Part shown: positions 9,894 to 18,411 of the stretch, one piece after another
How the letters are laid out: every line of letters starts with the position of its first letter
Position numbering within the stretch: the stretch's first letter is position 1
Assembly: GCA_009829735.1 (NCBI GenBank)
Contig: CM020619.1
Span: 22,779,554-22,843,553 of the forward strand
Length of the DNA: 64,000 nt
Direction: 5' to 3'
DNA from: Pyropia yezoensis
Lineage: Eukaryota > Rhodophyta > Bangiophyceae > Bangiales > Bangiaceae
Made by a program: the position numbers and the translations under genes
The notes under the pieces: model-generated
What the model saw: only the letters and a program-made list of their open reading frames with translations
What the model was told of the DNA's origin: nothing
Database searches by the model: none

Positions 9894-10537
9894 ATCTGCG
9901 TGAGTTCTGCAACCACTACAGCCGGGCGGTGCATGTGACGGCGAGTGCGGGGTAGGGGCCCTTGATAATCGCACTTGTTCTTGTGGGTGGCCGTGGAGGC
10001 GGTGGCGACGGTTACTGCGGTACGGAGCTGCGGTGTCACCTGTATAAGTGTTCGGCAGACTGCGCACTGGGCAACACCTAAAGGCGGTCGCGGGATGGAG
10101 GGGCAAGCACCCGTCGGTCGGGAGGGCGGTCAGAGGGACGCTGTGCGGTCGGGTGAAGGAAGCAGGGGTGCAGCTGGGGGCGGCCCTGTCATGGCCCACG
10201 CTGTGTCGCTAGCCGCCGGCGACGATGCAACCCCTGCTACCAATGCCTGGGGTGCCGCGCGGGCGTCAGTGGGCGTGGTGGACGGGGTGCGAGCGCGAAG
10301 GGGCGCATGAGGAAGGAATGGAACGGGGCACAAGGGAGATTGGACGGCACGGTGCCGCGGGAGGCCCCTGGATACGGCAGCAGGGGCGCGTCCAGCAGCC
10401 ACCCGCGGCCACACACCACCGTCCAAGGAGCACCCCCACCGCCCACCACCAAGGCGTCTACTTGGCGGCGAGGCACCCGCCCGCACCGGACCAGGTGGGT
10501 CGCAGTGCCCCGTAGCGCCCGCCAGGGGCAACTACTG
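9894..10537. other. Convergent intergenic spacer
   Basis: It lies between the 3' end of the kinase gene and the 3' end of the UTP10-like frame. It is GC-rich with no conserved frame, and must hold both transcription ends. No other feature seen. Confidence 0.5.
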
Positions 10538-12179
10538 TCAGCTCACAGGGATGAGGAGCCGCCGCCGCCGCCGCTGGCGCCGCCGCTGCTCCCCCACTGT
10601 CGTGCGTGCGGGCCGGCCGCCGAGTGGCCGAGCCTTTGCCACCGCGGCGGCGACGCCGCGGCCGCCACGGGCGGCCCCCCTCCGCCCCCCCGCTACTACA
10701 AGCGCCTCGAGTGCGGCCAGCTCACCCCGTGCTGCGATGGCAATATCTAGCGACGCGTGAGAGTCGATACAAAAGTCAAGCTTCTTGCTGATGAGACCAC
10801 CCACCGCGACAGTGGTGTCGAGGTCGTGATCACACAGAAGCGCAACCAGTTGCCGAGCTGCGTCTTGTGCAGCCGCTGAATCCAACACTGCGCTGCTGGA
10901 AAGCAGATGGATGGCAAGGTAGCGAGCCAGGAACACAGACCGTGCGGCCGAGCTAGAACGGGAGAGGTCCAACGCCAGTGGCAGGCAGCGTGCCATGAAT
11001 GACTGCGCACATCCATAGCGGAGTAGACGGGCAGCCACAGACCGGCTGGTGAAATCCGGGTCGGTCCCAATTGACTCTGCCGGCCCTGTATCACGAGCAG
11101 GTGAATTCACCAGCGCCCCGTCAGAGGACATCGAAAGCCCAGATTGTGTCTCCGCCGCAGCGTCAATACGAGGCGCGCCTTGTTGCTGCAGCGATGACGC
11201 GTAACGGACGAGCTCTTCGCGGGTAGCCAGGAGCGTCCGCACCCCTCGACTGAGCGTGATGAACGCGTCCTTACACGAACCGCCGTACATGCTCGCCAGC
11301 AGCGCCACGTGCTTGCTCACTAAAGACGGACCAGGCGCCATGTCGATAACCGCTGGCCCACCCCCTGCCGCACACCCATCCGCCGAGCCAGACCCCGCAC
11401 TGGCAGGCGCGGCGGACGGGGCCGACGGTGGTGGCGGCGCAGCAGCTCCAGCCCCATGCGCCCGGTCGCGCTCCCCTACAGACGTGTCGCGAGCAACGCG
11501 GTCACCCCTGCGAAGTGACGACCGCTGCGGCCTCAGCGACGGCGGCTTCGACGGCTCAATGACTCCTCCAGTACCAGTAAGCGACGCGAGTAGCGCGGCA
11601 GTCGAAGAGAAACTGTCGAGGCGCCCACCCAGAAGTGCTTCCAGTGCCGCCAGGTTCAGCGCACCGCCGGTACCGCCCGCAGCAGACAAAATGGTAGACG
11701 CGAGGCCAGGGTCCAAGGTTGAAGGACCCGCATGGCCAGTGGCGTTACCACCGCGCCCCTGCCAGGAGAAGCGCATCGACCTCGGCAGCGGTCGCGTACA
11801 AGTCGACACGGAGCCCCCGGACGGCCCACTCGAGCACCTGTTGAGTGGCTGCGAGCGGGAAGACGGGCCCGATGACGGCGGCCAGCCGCCGAACGGACCG
11901 GGCGAGCGCCGCTGCGGCAGGGGCGTCGAGGAGGGAGCGGTCGAGCGGCACCGCTCGGGCAGAAAGGAAGAGGTACAGTGACTCGGAAAGGGCGCCGAGG
12001 CGGGCGTCGACGGTGGCCAGCTGGGCGAGGCCCGCCGCGCCAAGCTCAGCCACCTCGGCCAGCGGCTGTGCCGCCGCGACCCTCGCGGAAAAGAGCAGGC
12101 TCGGGGGGGGCGTGGGCCGGCCCGCCGTGAGCCCCCCCCCCGCCGCGCGGATGCGCTGCAGCTCCGCCTTGAGCGACAT
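10538..12179 (-). CDS. UTP10/HEATR1-like N-terminal region, incomplete gene
   Basis: From ATG 12179 (MSLKAELQRIRAAGG) the frame runs to a stop at 11745. It contains PSLLFSARVAAA, ELGAAGLAQLATVD and, most tellingly, QQVLEWAVRGLRVDLYA, which matches the EWL-RRFR-hvYN block of the N-terminus of the U3 snoRNP protein UTP10/HEATR1 (18S rRNA processing, nucleolus). Reading then continues in another frame, to 10538, with a helical region (KHVALLASMYGGSCKDAF, LRYGCAQSFMARCLPLALDL). The frame change near 11750 could be an intron (GTAACG donor visible) or a sequence error. UTP10 is usually about 2,000 aa, but here only about 490 codons exist before the next gene, so it is truncated, split or a short divergent paralogue. 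The last 60 codons are Arg/Gly/Ala low complexity. Identification is by eye and moderate. Confidence 0.45.
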
Positions 12180-12850
12180 TGCGGCCGACAAGGGAGAAGG
12201 GAGGGGGGGGGGAGGGGAGGAAAGGGGGAGGCGGAGAGGGGAGGAAAGGGGGAGGCGGAGAGGGGAGATGGCCGCCGAGCCTACGCACAGAACAGACGCC
12301 GATGACCAACAGCGGCGGCGGAGAAGAGGAGACTCAACGACGAAAAAAAAAAAAAAAAAATTGGAGAGGAGCTGCTGCCACAGACCGGCCAGGTGTGCAA
12401 GTCGGGTGCCACTCGCCGTCACCGGCCGCCGCGGAGCACCGTGCGGACGGCGGCACTCGCGGCGGCCGTGGCGGCGGCAACGTCTGCAGCGAAGACGGAG
12501 CTGTACCCGCTCGTGCACCGCCGCCGAACACCAAATCTTAAACGCACCCCTACAGATCCGGAACCTATCCCACGATCCATCGGCCGTCTTGGGGGGATGG
12601 AGACGTGAGAGCGCACAGCAACCTCGAAGCGAGCCATTTTTATACGAGCCACGTTGAATATTTCTGTTGCAAAAAGTGTCACCCCATCAGCATCGAGTGC
12701 AACAGGCATTCGAAAAGCTCCCTACAGCCGCCCATCAGGTCTGCGTGCCGATGGTGGGGGTGGGTGTCTGCAAGTCGTGGCTACGGGGGCACCCCCCGGT
12801 AGTCACCTGGTGCCAAGACGGGAAGGGGCGTCGCTCCCCCCTGTCCTGCC
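12180..12850. other. Spacer between UTP10-like gene and rhomboid gene
   Basis: It holds the presumed promoter of the UTP10-like gene. It includes an exact purine-rich tandem duplication of a 24-bp unit near 12212-12267 and an 18-bp A tract at 12343-12360. No coding frame is supported. Confidence 0.5.
12343..12360. repeat. A18 homopolymer
   Basis: Eighteen consecutive A on the plus strand, upstream of the minus-strand gene at 12179. It is either a poly(dA:dT) promoter element or the tail of a retroposed sequence; no target duplication is obvious. Confidence 0.8.
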
Positions 12851-14077
12851 TCACCTCCTCGTCGGTGGCGCGTCGCCGGGCGCCTCGCCCGGCCCGCGCG
12901 ACGGCCATCGCCCCCCCCCCCCCCCCCCTGCAGTCGTGGCGGCGAGCGGAAGCCCCTCTCCCCCCCCCCCACCTTCGTTGTCGTCGCCCCCTGCGGTCGT
13001 CATTGTCGTCGTCGTCGTCGCCGTCGTCACCGACCCGTAGCTGTTGGACGGTGACGCGGACTGCCGTCCGTTGGTGGCAGCACCAACAGCCGCTGCCAGA
13101 GGGGGGGGGAGCGACACAGGTTTGCTGGCCGCACCCCCCGCTCCTACAACACCGCCCGCCGTGGCCGTGGGGGGCGGCGGCGGCGGTGCCTCCCCAGTGG
13201 TCTGGCCTCCCCCCCTGGCGGCCCGCCCCCCAAGCCCCACCCACCCACTTACGGTTGCCCAAGCTCGATGGAGCGGGGTGTTCCCTTCGCCAACGCTGCT
13301 GCCGCCCCCCCCCACTGTCGGCAACACCGCCCCCGACAGCGAAGCGGCGCATGACACGTAACCCGGGAGGTTCGACAGGGGCGGCACACACCCACACGGG
13401 CGGCCCCCTTCGACGGACGCGACCATTGACGGAGGTGGAGTAATCCAGGCCCACGCGCCCGCCACCGTCGCTCCCCCCACCGCAATGCCCGCCAGGTGGG
13501 CGATGAGGGCGACACGCCCCATGGCAGCCAGCTGAATGAGCGCCGCCAGCGCGAGTGGGTACCACCGGGCGGGCATGACAAAGCATCCACACACATCCAC
13601 CGACGTGACGCCCGTGCAGCGGATGTGGATGACGAGCATCCCAAACAGCACCCCCGACAGGCCCACCGAGCAGCCCCCCACCGTGTGGATGCCGACCACC
13701 GCGTCCACCGCGTACGCGGCGGCAGCGGCGCCGAGGCCCACCAGCGGCACGAGGAGCGAGAAGACCAGGTGCGCAAACGCGCCTGTTCCAGAAGCCTCCT
13801 CCATCGCCGGCGCGAGGGACAGCCACGCCACCGCATTGATGGCCAGGTGGAGAAGGTTGGCACGTACCAGCGGCGCCCTGTTAAGCCGGTGCAGTTGCAA
13901 GTGGCCAATAAGGTCAGCGGGGCGGAGGCACAGCGCCGACGCGGACACCAGCGGGGACATCATGTACGTGGCGGCAATCACCACCAGGACCGTCGAAGAA
14001 AAGAGCGGGGGGGGGGCCGCCGACCCGCGCACCGCCTCGTAGGCGCGGCGGGCAAAGGCGCCCACATCACCCATCAT
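12851..14077 (-). CDS. Rhomboid-family intramembrane serine protease
   Basis: The protein is 408 aa, starting at ATG 14077 (MMGDVGAFAR). The first ~205 residues are a rhomboid core: NLLHLAINAVAWL with the conserved His in TM2, GGCSVGLSGVLFGML with the catalytic Ser141 in GxSG, and LIAHLAGIAVGG with catalytic His194. It has about six hydrophobic segments and the basic 6-TM architecture without an added TM at either end, closest in layout to the RHBDD1 or plant RBL groups. It would cleave single-pass membrane proteins within the membrane; the organelle cannot be decided. The C-terminal ~190 residues are Gly/Ala/Thr/Pro-rich, probably disordered, and include poly-Gly encoded by C runs at 12907-12928 and 12959-12970 whose length may be misread. 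It reads in tandem with the UTP10-like gene. Confidence 0.88.
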   Translation of the reverse strand: MMGDVGAFARRAYEAVRGSAAPPPLFSSTVLVVIAATYMMSPLVSASALCLRPADLIGHLQLHRLNRAPLVRANLLHLAINAVAWLSLAPAMEEASGTGAFAHLVFSLLVPLVGLGAAAAAYAVDAVVGIHTVGGCSVGLSGVLFGMLVIHIRCTGVTSVDVCGCFVMPARWYPLALAALIQLAAMGRVALIAHLAGIAVGGATVAGAWAWITPPPSMVASVEGGRPCGCVPPLSNLPGYVSCAASLSGAVLPTVGGGGSSVGEGNTPLHRAWATVSGWVGLGGRAARGGGQTTGEAPPPPPPTATAGGVVGAGGAASKPVSLPPPLAAAVGAATNGRQSASPSNSYGSVTTATTTTTMTTAGGDDNEGGGGGEGLPLAATTAGGGGGGRWPSRGPGEAPGDAPPTRR

Positions 14078-15288
14078 GGTTGTGCGGGCGGAAACAGTGT
14101 GCGCCGTTGGCAAGCAGTACGGGGAGGAGGGGTAAGAAGGAGAAAAAAAGGGGAGAAAGGGGGGGGGGGGGGACGGGAAAGAACAGGCGCAACCCCTGCA
14201 CTGCCCTACGCGGGGTAAGCGGTCGGGAGTGGGGGTGCACAGGTGCAAAGACAGCGGAGAACGAGAATGAGCGTGTGGTGACACCCCCAGTCGCGGGAAG
14301 AGGCGCTGGTGGAGGTCCCAAGACCTGCTAGCCCGCTTCCACCGCCCGCCGCGACGCCGCCCGCCGTGCCGCTCGCCGTGCCGCCCGCCGTGACGCCCCC
14401 CCGGTCGGCCGACCACCAGCCACCCAGACGGCTGACGTCGACGGCGTCGCCCTGCGGCCGCCCTCCCTCCTACCCTCCCGCCCGCCCATCCGCCCGCCCG
14501 CCTACCTGGCACCACCACCCCCTCCCACACAAGGCGACGACGCCGTGGTGAACGCGGCGCGGCAGCGTCGCTTGCGCACTCCCTACCCCACACGCACCAC
14601 AATGAGGGTGTGGCAGAGGGGGAGGCGGCCGGCTAGGAGGCGGGGTGTGGCGGGATGGGGCAAGCGACGGCTGCAGCCCGCAGCCGTGTCGTCGTCGGCG
14701 GCGGCGGCTGGGGACAGAAGGAGCAGGGGGGGGTGGGGGGTGGGCGGGCGTGGTTGCCCACGTATGTGTGGGTAAAGGTGGCTGATGGGGTCCCCAAATT
14801 TTGCTCTCTCACCCTGCTCAGTGGCACTCTGGCGCAAAGGAGGGCCAGGCGGCGTGTAGACGCAACCGTCACCGCCGAGAGGGCCGTGGGCGGGGGTGGC
14901 GGAACCACCTTTGCGGCCGTATTAACACACCTGGTAGAGGGGGGCTTCGAAAATGCTCTCCTCTTCCTCTCCCTCTGCTCTCTTTCATACATGCCGCTTT
15001 TTATTCTCTTGCGTACTGCACGTGAAAGCGGTCATCATGTCGTGAGGTGGGAGATCTGTCGGGCGGTAGCGGCGGCGTCGGCGATAGTGTGGGCGCCGCT
15101 GCCGGAGGTGCGGCCGACGGTGTCTGTCGGGCAGACCCATAGGCGGCGCCGCCGCTTTGAGTGCCTCCCCAGCGGCGGCCACGTCGGCGTGCCGCTGTGC
15201 TACTGGCACCGGGGTGGTCATCCCCGCCGGTACCGCCCTGGACGTGGCGTTTGAGGACTTTTAGTTCGCATATCCCGCCCGCCCCGAG
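14078..15288. other. Low-complexity spacer upstream of rhomboid gene
   Basis: It contains G runs near 14160-14172, a Pro-like GCCCGCC repeat tract near 14337-14400 and 14466-14510, and a G-rich segment near 14726-14750. Several overlapping open frames exist on both strands, but composition alone explains them. Confidence 0.5.
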
Positions 15289-16499
15289 ATGCTCGTCCTC
15301 CGTGGTCTGTCGCTCGAGGTGCCGACGGGCTTTGTGACAGCCGCTATTGAGCTGCCTGAGTCCGCTGACAGCGCCGCTCCTCTGCGGCCTCGTCGTGACA
15401 ACCAGCCTCGTGGTCTGCGTTGGTGTGATGCCTCCGGTTCTGGCGACGGCTGCGCCGCTCGCCGCCCTCTACCTCCGCCACGCACGGCGGTACCTGGCGT
15501 CAGCGCAGGAGCTCCGCCGCCTGCAATCCGTGTCGCGCGCGCCGCTGCTCGCCGCCCTCACTCTAGCGATGGCGGCGTCGGGGACGGAGGTGTGGGCGGC
15601 GACGACGGCAGTGGCTGTAGCAGGAGCAGTGGCAGTAGCAGGCGCAGTGGCAGGGACAGAAGCAGGGGCAGTGGCCGTGGCAGTGGGAGCCATCACAGAC
15701 GCCAGCGTTGTGACAGGCGGCACACAGCGACAAATGTGTATTGACAGTCACTGCTCGGTGGGGCGCGGACAGGGGTGGGTCGCGGGGTAGACATGCACTC
15801 AGCAGCCCCCTCGCGGCTCCGGCGAGCTGAGAGATGGAAATGGGGACGCTGAAATTGAGAGGTGAGATTGGCCGACAAAGGACAACGGTCGGCGGGGGTC
15901 GTTGTGAGGGTAGGACAACTTTGTGCCGAGTCGCCGCATCATCATCCAGCACACGTCACGATCCGAGGCCAGCGGCAGTGCGGGCGGCAGCGGCGGCTGA
16001 GGCGGCATCCGACGCGGCGGCGGCCGCGTCGGCAGTGACGATTGCGGGGGTAATCGCCGCCGCTCGGCGGCGGCGGTAGCGGCAGGGGCGACCGACGACA
16101 CCCGCCGCGCCGCCGCCGCTACCGCCGCAAATGAAAATGGGGAAGTGGTGGAGAGCGGGGCGGGCGCGCCCAACTGGGCGCCGACGCTACTGGTGACCGC
16201 CTCCAACCGGTGACTGGGCTCTCGCCTCGACGCCGCGGGCGGCGTCCTCGTCGCCGCCGTTGCGGCGGCGGCAGTGGCGTCGCATGGCCCCTACGGGAAT
16301 CCCCGCCGCCGCCGCGGGTCTCGCCGTGGCGTGGGTGTTCAACCTGACCGGCCACTTGAACTGGGTCACCTATTCTTACACTCGCCTCGAAGCGCACATG
16401 ACGTCAGTGGAGCGGGTGGTGACCACCGCTGCGACATTGCTGGCCGAGGCGTCGGCGAACGTGCTCCAGGCGGACGCGGCGGCCGCATCGGCGGGATAG
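15289..16499 (+). pseudogene. ABCC (MRP-type) ABC transporter, fossil fragments
   Basis: Three plus-strand pieces, in different frames, look like parts of one ABCC transporter. At 15289, MLVLRGLSLEVPTGFVTA resembles the first strand of NBD1 (vLrdisl-vp-G). At about 15380-15600, a hydrophobic stretch ends in RRYLASAQELRRLQSVSRAP, the cytosolic loop signature (Y--sRqLkRLesvsrSP) of the second transmembrane domain. At about 16300-16440, VFNLTGHLNWVTYSYTRLEA followed by HMTSVERV matches the end of that domain (l-LtGlLnWlvr-y-elEa-mnSvERv). Walker A, the ABC signature and Walker B are absent. About 600 bp of low-complexity DNA separates the last two pieces. The gene is dead, or it is a heavily intron-broken remnant. 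Confidence 0.55.
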
Positions 16500-16819
16500 C
16501 CGGCTGCAGGGCGTGTCGAGCTCGAGCGCGTGACGATGGCGTAGCGGCCGGGCCTGGAGCCGGCGCTGACGGCTCGACGTGATGGGTGTTAAAGCAGCTT
16601 CCGTCTCTTACCAAGACAGATTGTGTTCCACCGCGCAGTCTACTGCGATGCTGAAGACTTGAGGTGCACCTATTGACGCGGGACAGCCTGCGTAGTTGAA
16701 GAAGACGCACCCGGTGGAAGATCGAGCCGCACTCTCACAGTCGCATGTAGAAGATATGCAGTCGCGCGCAGAAAACGTCTCCTTGGTGCACTGACCTTGT
16801 CGCTCAAGTGATGTTAGGA

Positions 16820-17107
16820 TCAGAATCTGTTAACGACGGTGTTCCGGAAGTACTCGTATTCGTTCGTTCGCGCGTTGAGCCTCACCAGCAAACTGGACGT
16901 GGTAGAGCACGGTGTGGACGAGCGCAAACTCCCCGGCGGGCAGGGAGCGGTCGGACTCAGCTCCTGCACATCGCTACGGGATGGTTCACAGCTGCCTTGC
17001 GCATCGGCAACGTCATTGACCACGGGAACTGCCAGGACAGTGAGTGCGGCGCCCACGATCGCTGCAGCGGATGCGATCCGGCAGGGAAACCGCGGCCACG
17101 AGCTCAT
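16820..17107 (-). CDS. Small hypothetical protein with a hydrophobic N-terminus
   Basis: This is a 95-aa frame from ATG 17107 (MSSWPRFPCRIASAAAIVGA). After three residues of charge comes a hydrophobic segment (AAAIVGAALTVLAVPVV) that could be a signal peptide or anchor, followed by a short Cys-containing tail (SCEPSRSD, APCPPGSL, STPCS). The frame is open further upstream without a better start. No family recognised. It lies between the ABCC relic and a minisatellite, and may not be a gene. Confidence 0.25.
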   Translation of the reverse strand: MSSWPRFPCRIASAAAIVGAALTVLAVPVVNDVADAQGSCEPSRSDVQELSPTAPCPPGSLRSSTPCSTTSSLLVRLNARTNEYEYFRNTVVNRF

Positions 17108-17505
17108 ACCGACAGCAGTTGCAAGAGAAGAGGCAATCTGGCGCAGGAGGAGCGAGGAGGAGAGTGTGGTGGGCAGGAGAGCGATGGATGGGGAAGAAGG
17201 AGGTCTATCCGAGATAACCAGAGCCGACGAGAGAATGTGTGCGCTACCTCGCTGATGACCTGATGTAAAATACCTCGAGCGTCCTACCGCCACCCTCCCC
17301 CCTTCATTGCGAAAGCTTCCCTGGAGAGAGAGTGAGGAAAAGTCGGAAACGGGAATGGATGCAGGCATCGGACCCATCGAAACCCATCGGAGGGGTGGTC
17401 GCTGCAAGTAAGTAAGTAACCGTGGATGGATGTAAGGTTGGGACCGTCTGTCACCATTGGAGCGGGGTTACTCGATTGGATTCCCGGACCTGGACTCGAA
17501 GCCAG

Positions 17506-17660
17506 GCCACCACCCCCCCACCCCCGAGTGCGGCCACCCCCCCCTGGCGGCCACCCCCCTGCGCCCTGCAGGCCACACCCCCCCCCCCGTGAGCGGCCAC
17601 CCCCCTCTGGCGGCCACCCCTCTCTGGCGGCCACCCCCCTGCGCCCTCGCTCTCGGCAGT
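17506..17660. repeat. Minisatellite of the type CGGCCACCCCCCT(C/G)TGGCGG
   Basis: About seven imperfect units of 17-24 bp built on ggccacccccct and ctggcgg. Open in several frames only through composition. Confidence 0.7.
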
Positions 17661-17767
17661 GCCTGCTCCTTGGCCACGCTTTGGCCCCCCCCCCCTGGCA
17701 GGCACCCTTCTGGCGGTGCCAACCCCCTGCGACGCGCTCCTCCGGCGCGGCGGCGCCCTCTCCGGGT

Positions 17768-17820
17768 GTCGCCTTTTTTTGCGGCGCTCCCCCTCCCTCG
17801 TGGCGGCGGTGCTCGCCCGG
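17768..17820 (+). repeat. Unit of a ~90-bp minisatellite split by copy 2
   Basis: The segment GTGTCGCC-TTTTT-GCGGCGCTCCCCCTCCCTCG-TGGCGGCGGTGCTC is repeated with small changes beyond the far end of copy 2, at about 34823-34870 and again near 34915-34955. Copy 2 is thus inserted inside, or at the edge of, this array. Confidence 0.7.
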
Positions 17821-17821
17821 C
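17817..17821. repeat. Target-site duplication CCGGC, left of copy 2
   Basis: CCGGC immediately precedes the 5' LTR and recurs immediately after the 3' LTR at 34784-34788. This shows 17822-34783 is one integration event despite the internal gap. Confidence 0.9.
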
Positions 17822-18292
17822 TGTGGCAGTATTGACCCCCAGGTAGGGGGGGGCAACACGTGCCATGCAAGGGGCGGCAGGCCACTAGCCTGATCCGTTC
17901 CTCCCCCTGCATTTGGGTCCATATTCCCTAAGTTTGGGATAGTTAGCTTAGTAGTAAATCCAACTTGGATTTGAGGGTTTTCTGCATTTATCGTCTTGAA
18001 TTTTCGTGTGGCCCGGTGGGCAGGTGCTGGGGTGGGAGATTCTGAGTGGCGAGATTCTTAGTGGACCCTGGGGGGATAAGGGGAGGGACAGCGGGGCTTG
18101 GCCCTGCGTCCCCGTCCCGACCAAGAAACTGTTGGACCACACACCATCCTCTTGTTTGTCCGTGGGGGGTTTGCCCCACAACAGGGACAGAGTGTGTGCG
18201 ACTTGCACTTCTTCCGGTTCCCCCGACACGGGAGGCAGCCCTAGCACACCGCCCCAACTTGGGTGCCGTGTGTGCTTGTGGTTTTTGCCACA
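17822..18292 (+). repeat. 5' LTR of family A copy 2
   Basis: It is 471 bp, TGTGGCA...TGCCACA. It carries the element promoter; no textbook TATA box is evident. I see no difference from the 3' LTR at 34313-34783. Confidence 0.95.
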
Positions 18293-18294
18293 CT

Positions 18295-18313
18295 TGGTGG
18301 AGCAGCAGGGGAC
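18295..18313 (+). other. Primer-binding site of copy 2
   Basis: TGGTGGAGCAGCAGGGGAC begins two bases inside the 5' LTR. TGG pairs with the CCA tail of a tRNA. It does not look like the usual initiator-Met site (TGGTATCAGAGC). The same 19-mer serves family B. Confidence 0.8.
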
Positions 18314-18315
18314 AG

Positions 18316-18370
18316 AGGTAAACTTTACCTCCGGGTGCACCCGGGTGTAGGGGGCCCTCTGTCTCAGAGG
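18316..18370 (+). promoter_or_regulatory. Three consecutive leader hairpins (candidate dimerisation/packaging region)
   Basis: AGGTAAA/TTTACCT (18316-18330), the perfect 14-bp palindrome CCGGGTGCACCCGG (18331-18344) and CCTCTG-TCT-CAGAGG (18356-18370) follow the PBS. The palindrome and last hairpin are unchanged in copy 3 (47454 onward). Self-complementary loops in this position mediate RNA dimerisation in retroviruses; the same role here is inferred. Confidence 0.45.
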
Positions 18371-18411
18371 AACGGTGGACTTGGACCGTGTCATACGGAT
18401 CGTCAGCCAAC

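Larger units (their letters stand above)
17108..17821. other. Spacer and minisatellite left of family A copy 2
   Basis: No gene seen. It contains the two repeat blocks listed separately and ends in CCGGC, the target duplication of copy 2. Confidence 0.6.

Noticed and set aside
12735..13826. Minus-strand ORF of 363 codons overlapping the rhomboid gene
   Set aside because: It is an alternative frame of the rhomboid CDS; the rhomboid frame carries GxSG and His motifs and wins.
17478..17512. Possible tRNA T-arm (cctgg-actcgaag-ccagg)
   Set aside because: The loop is eight bases without TTCRA, and no matching acceptor stem or D-arm lies upstream.
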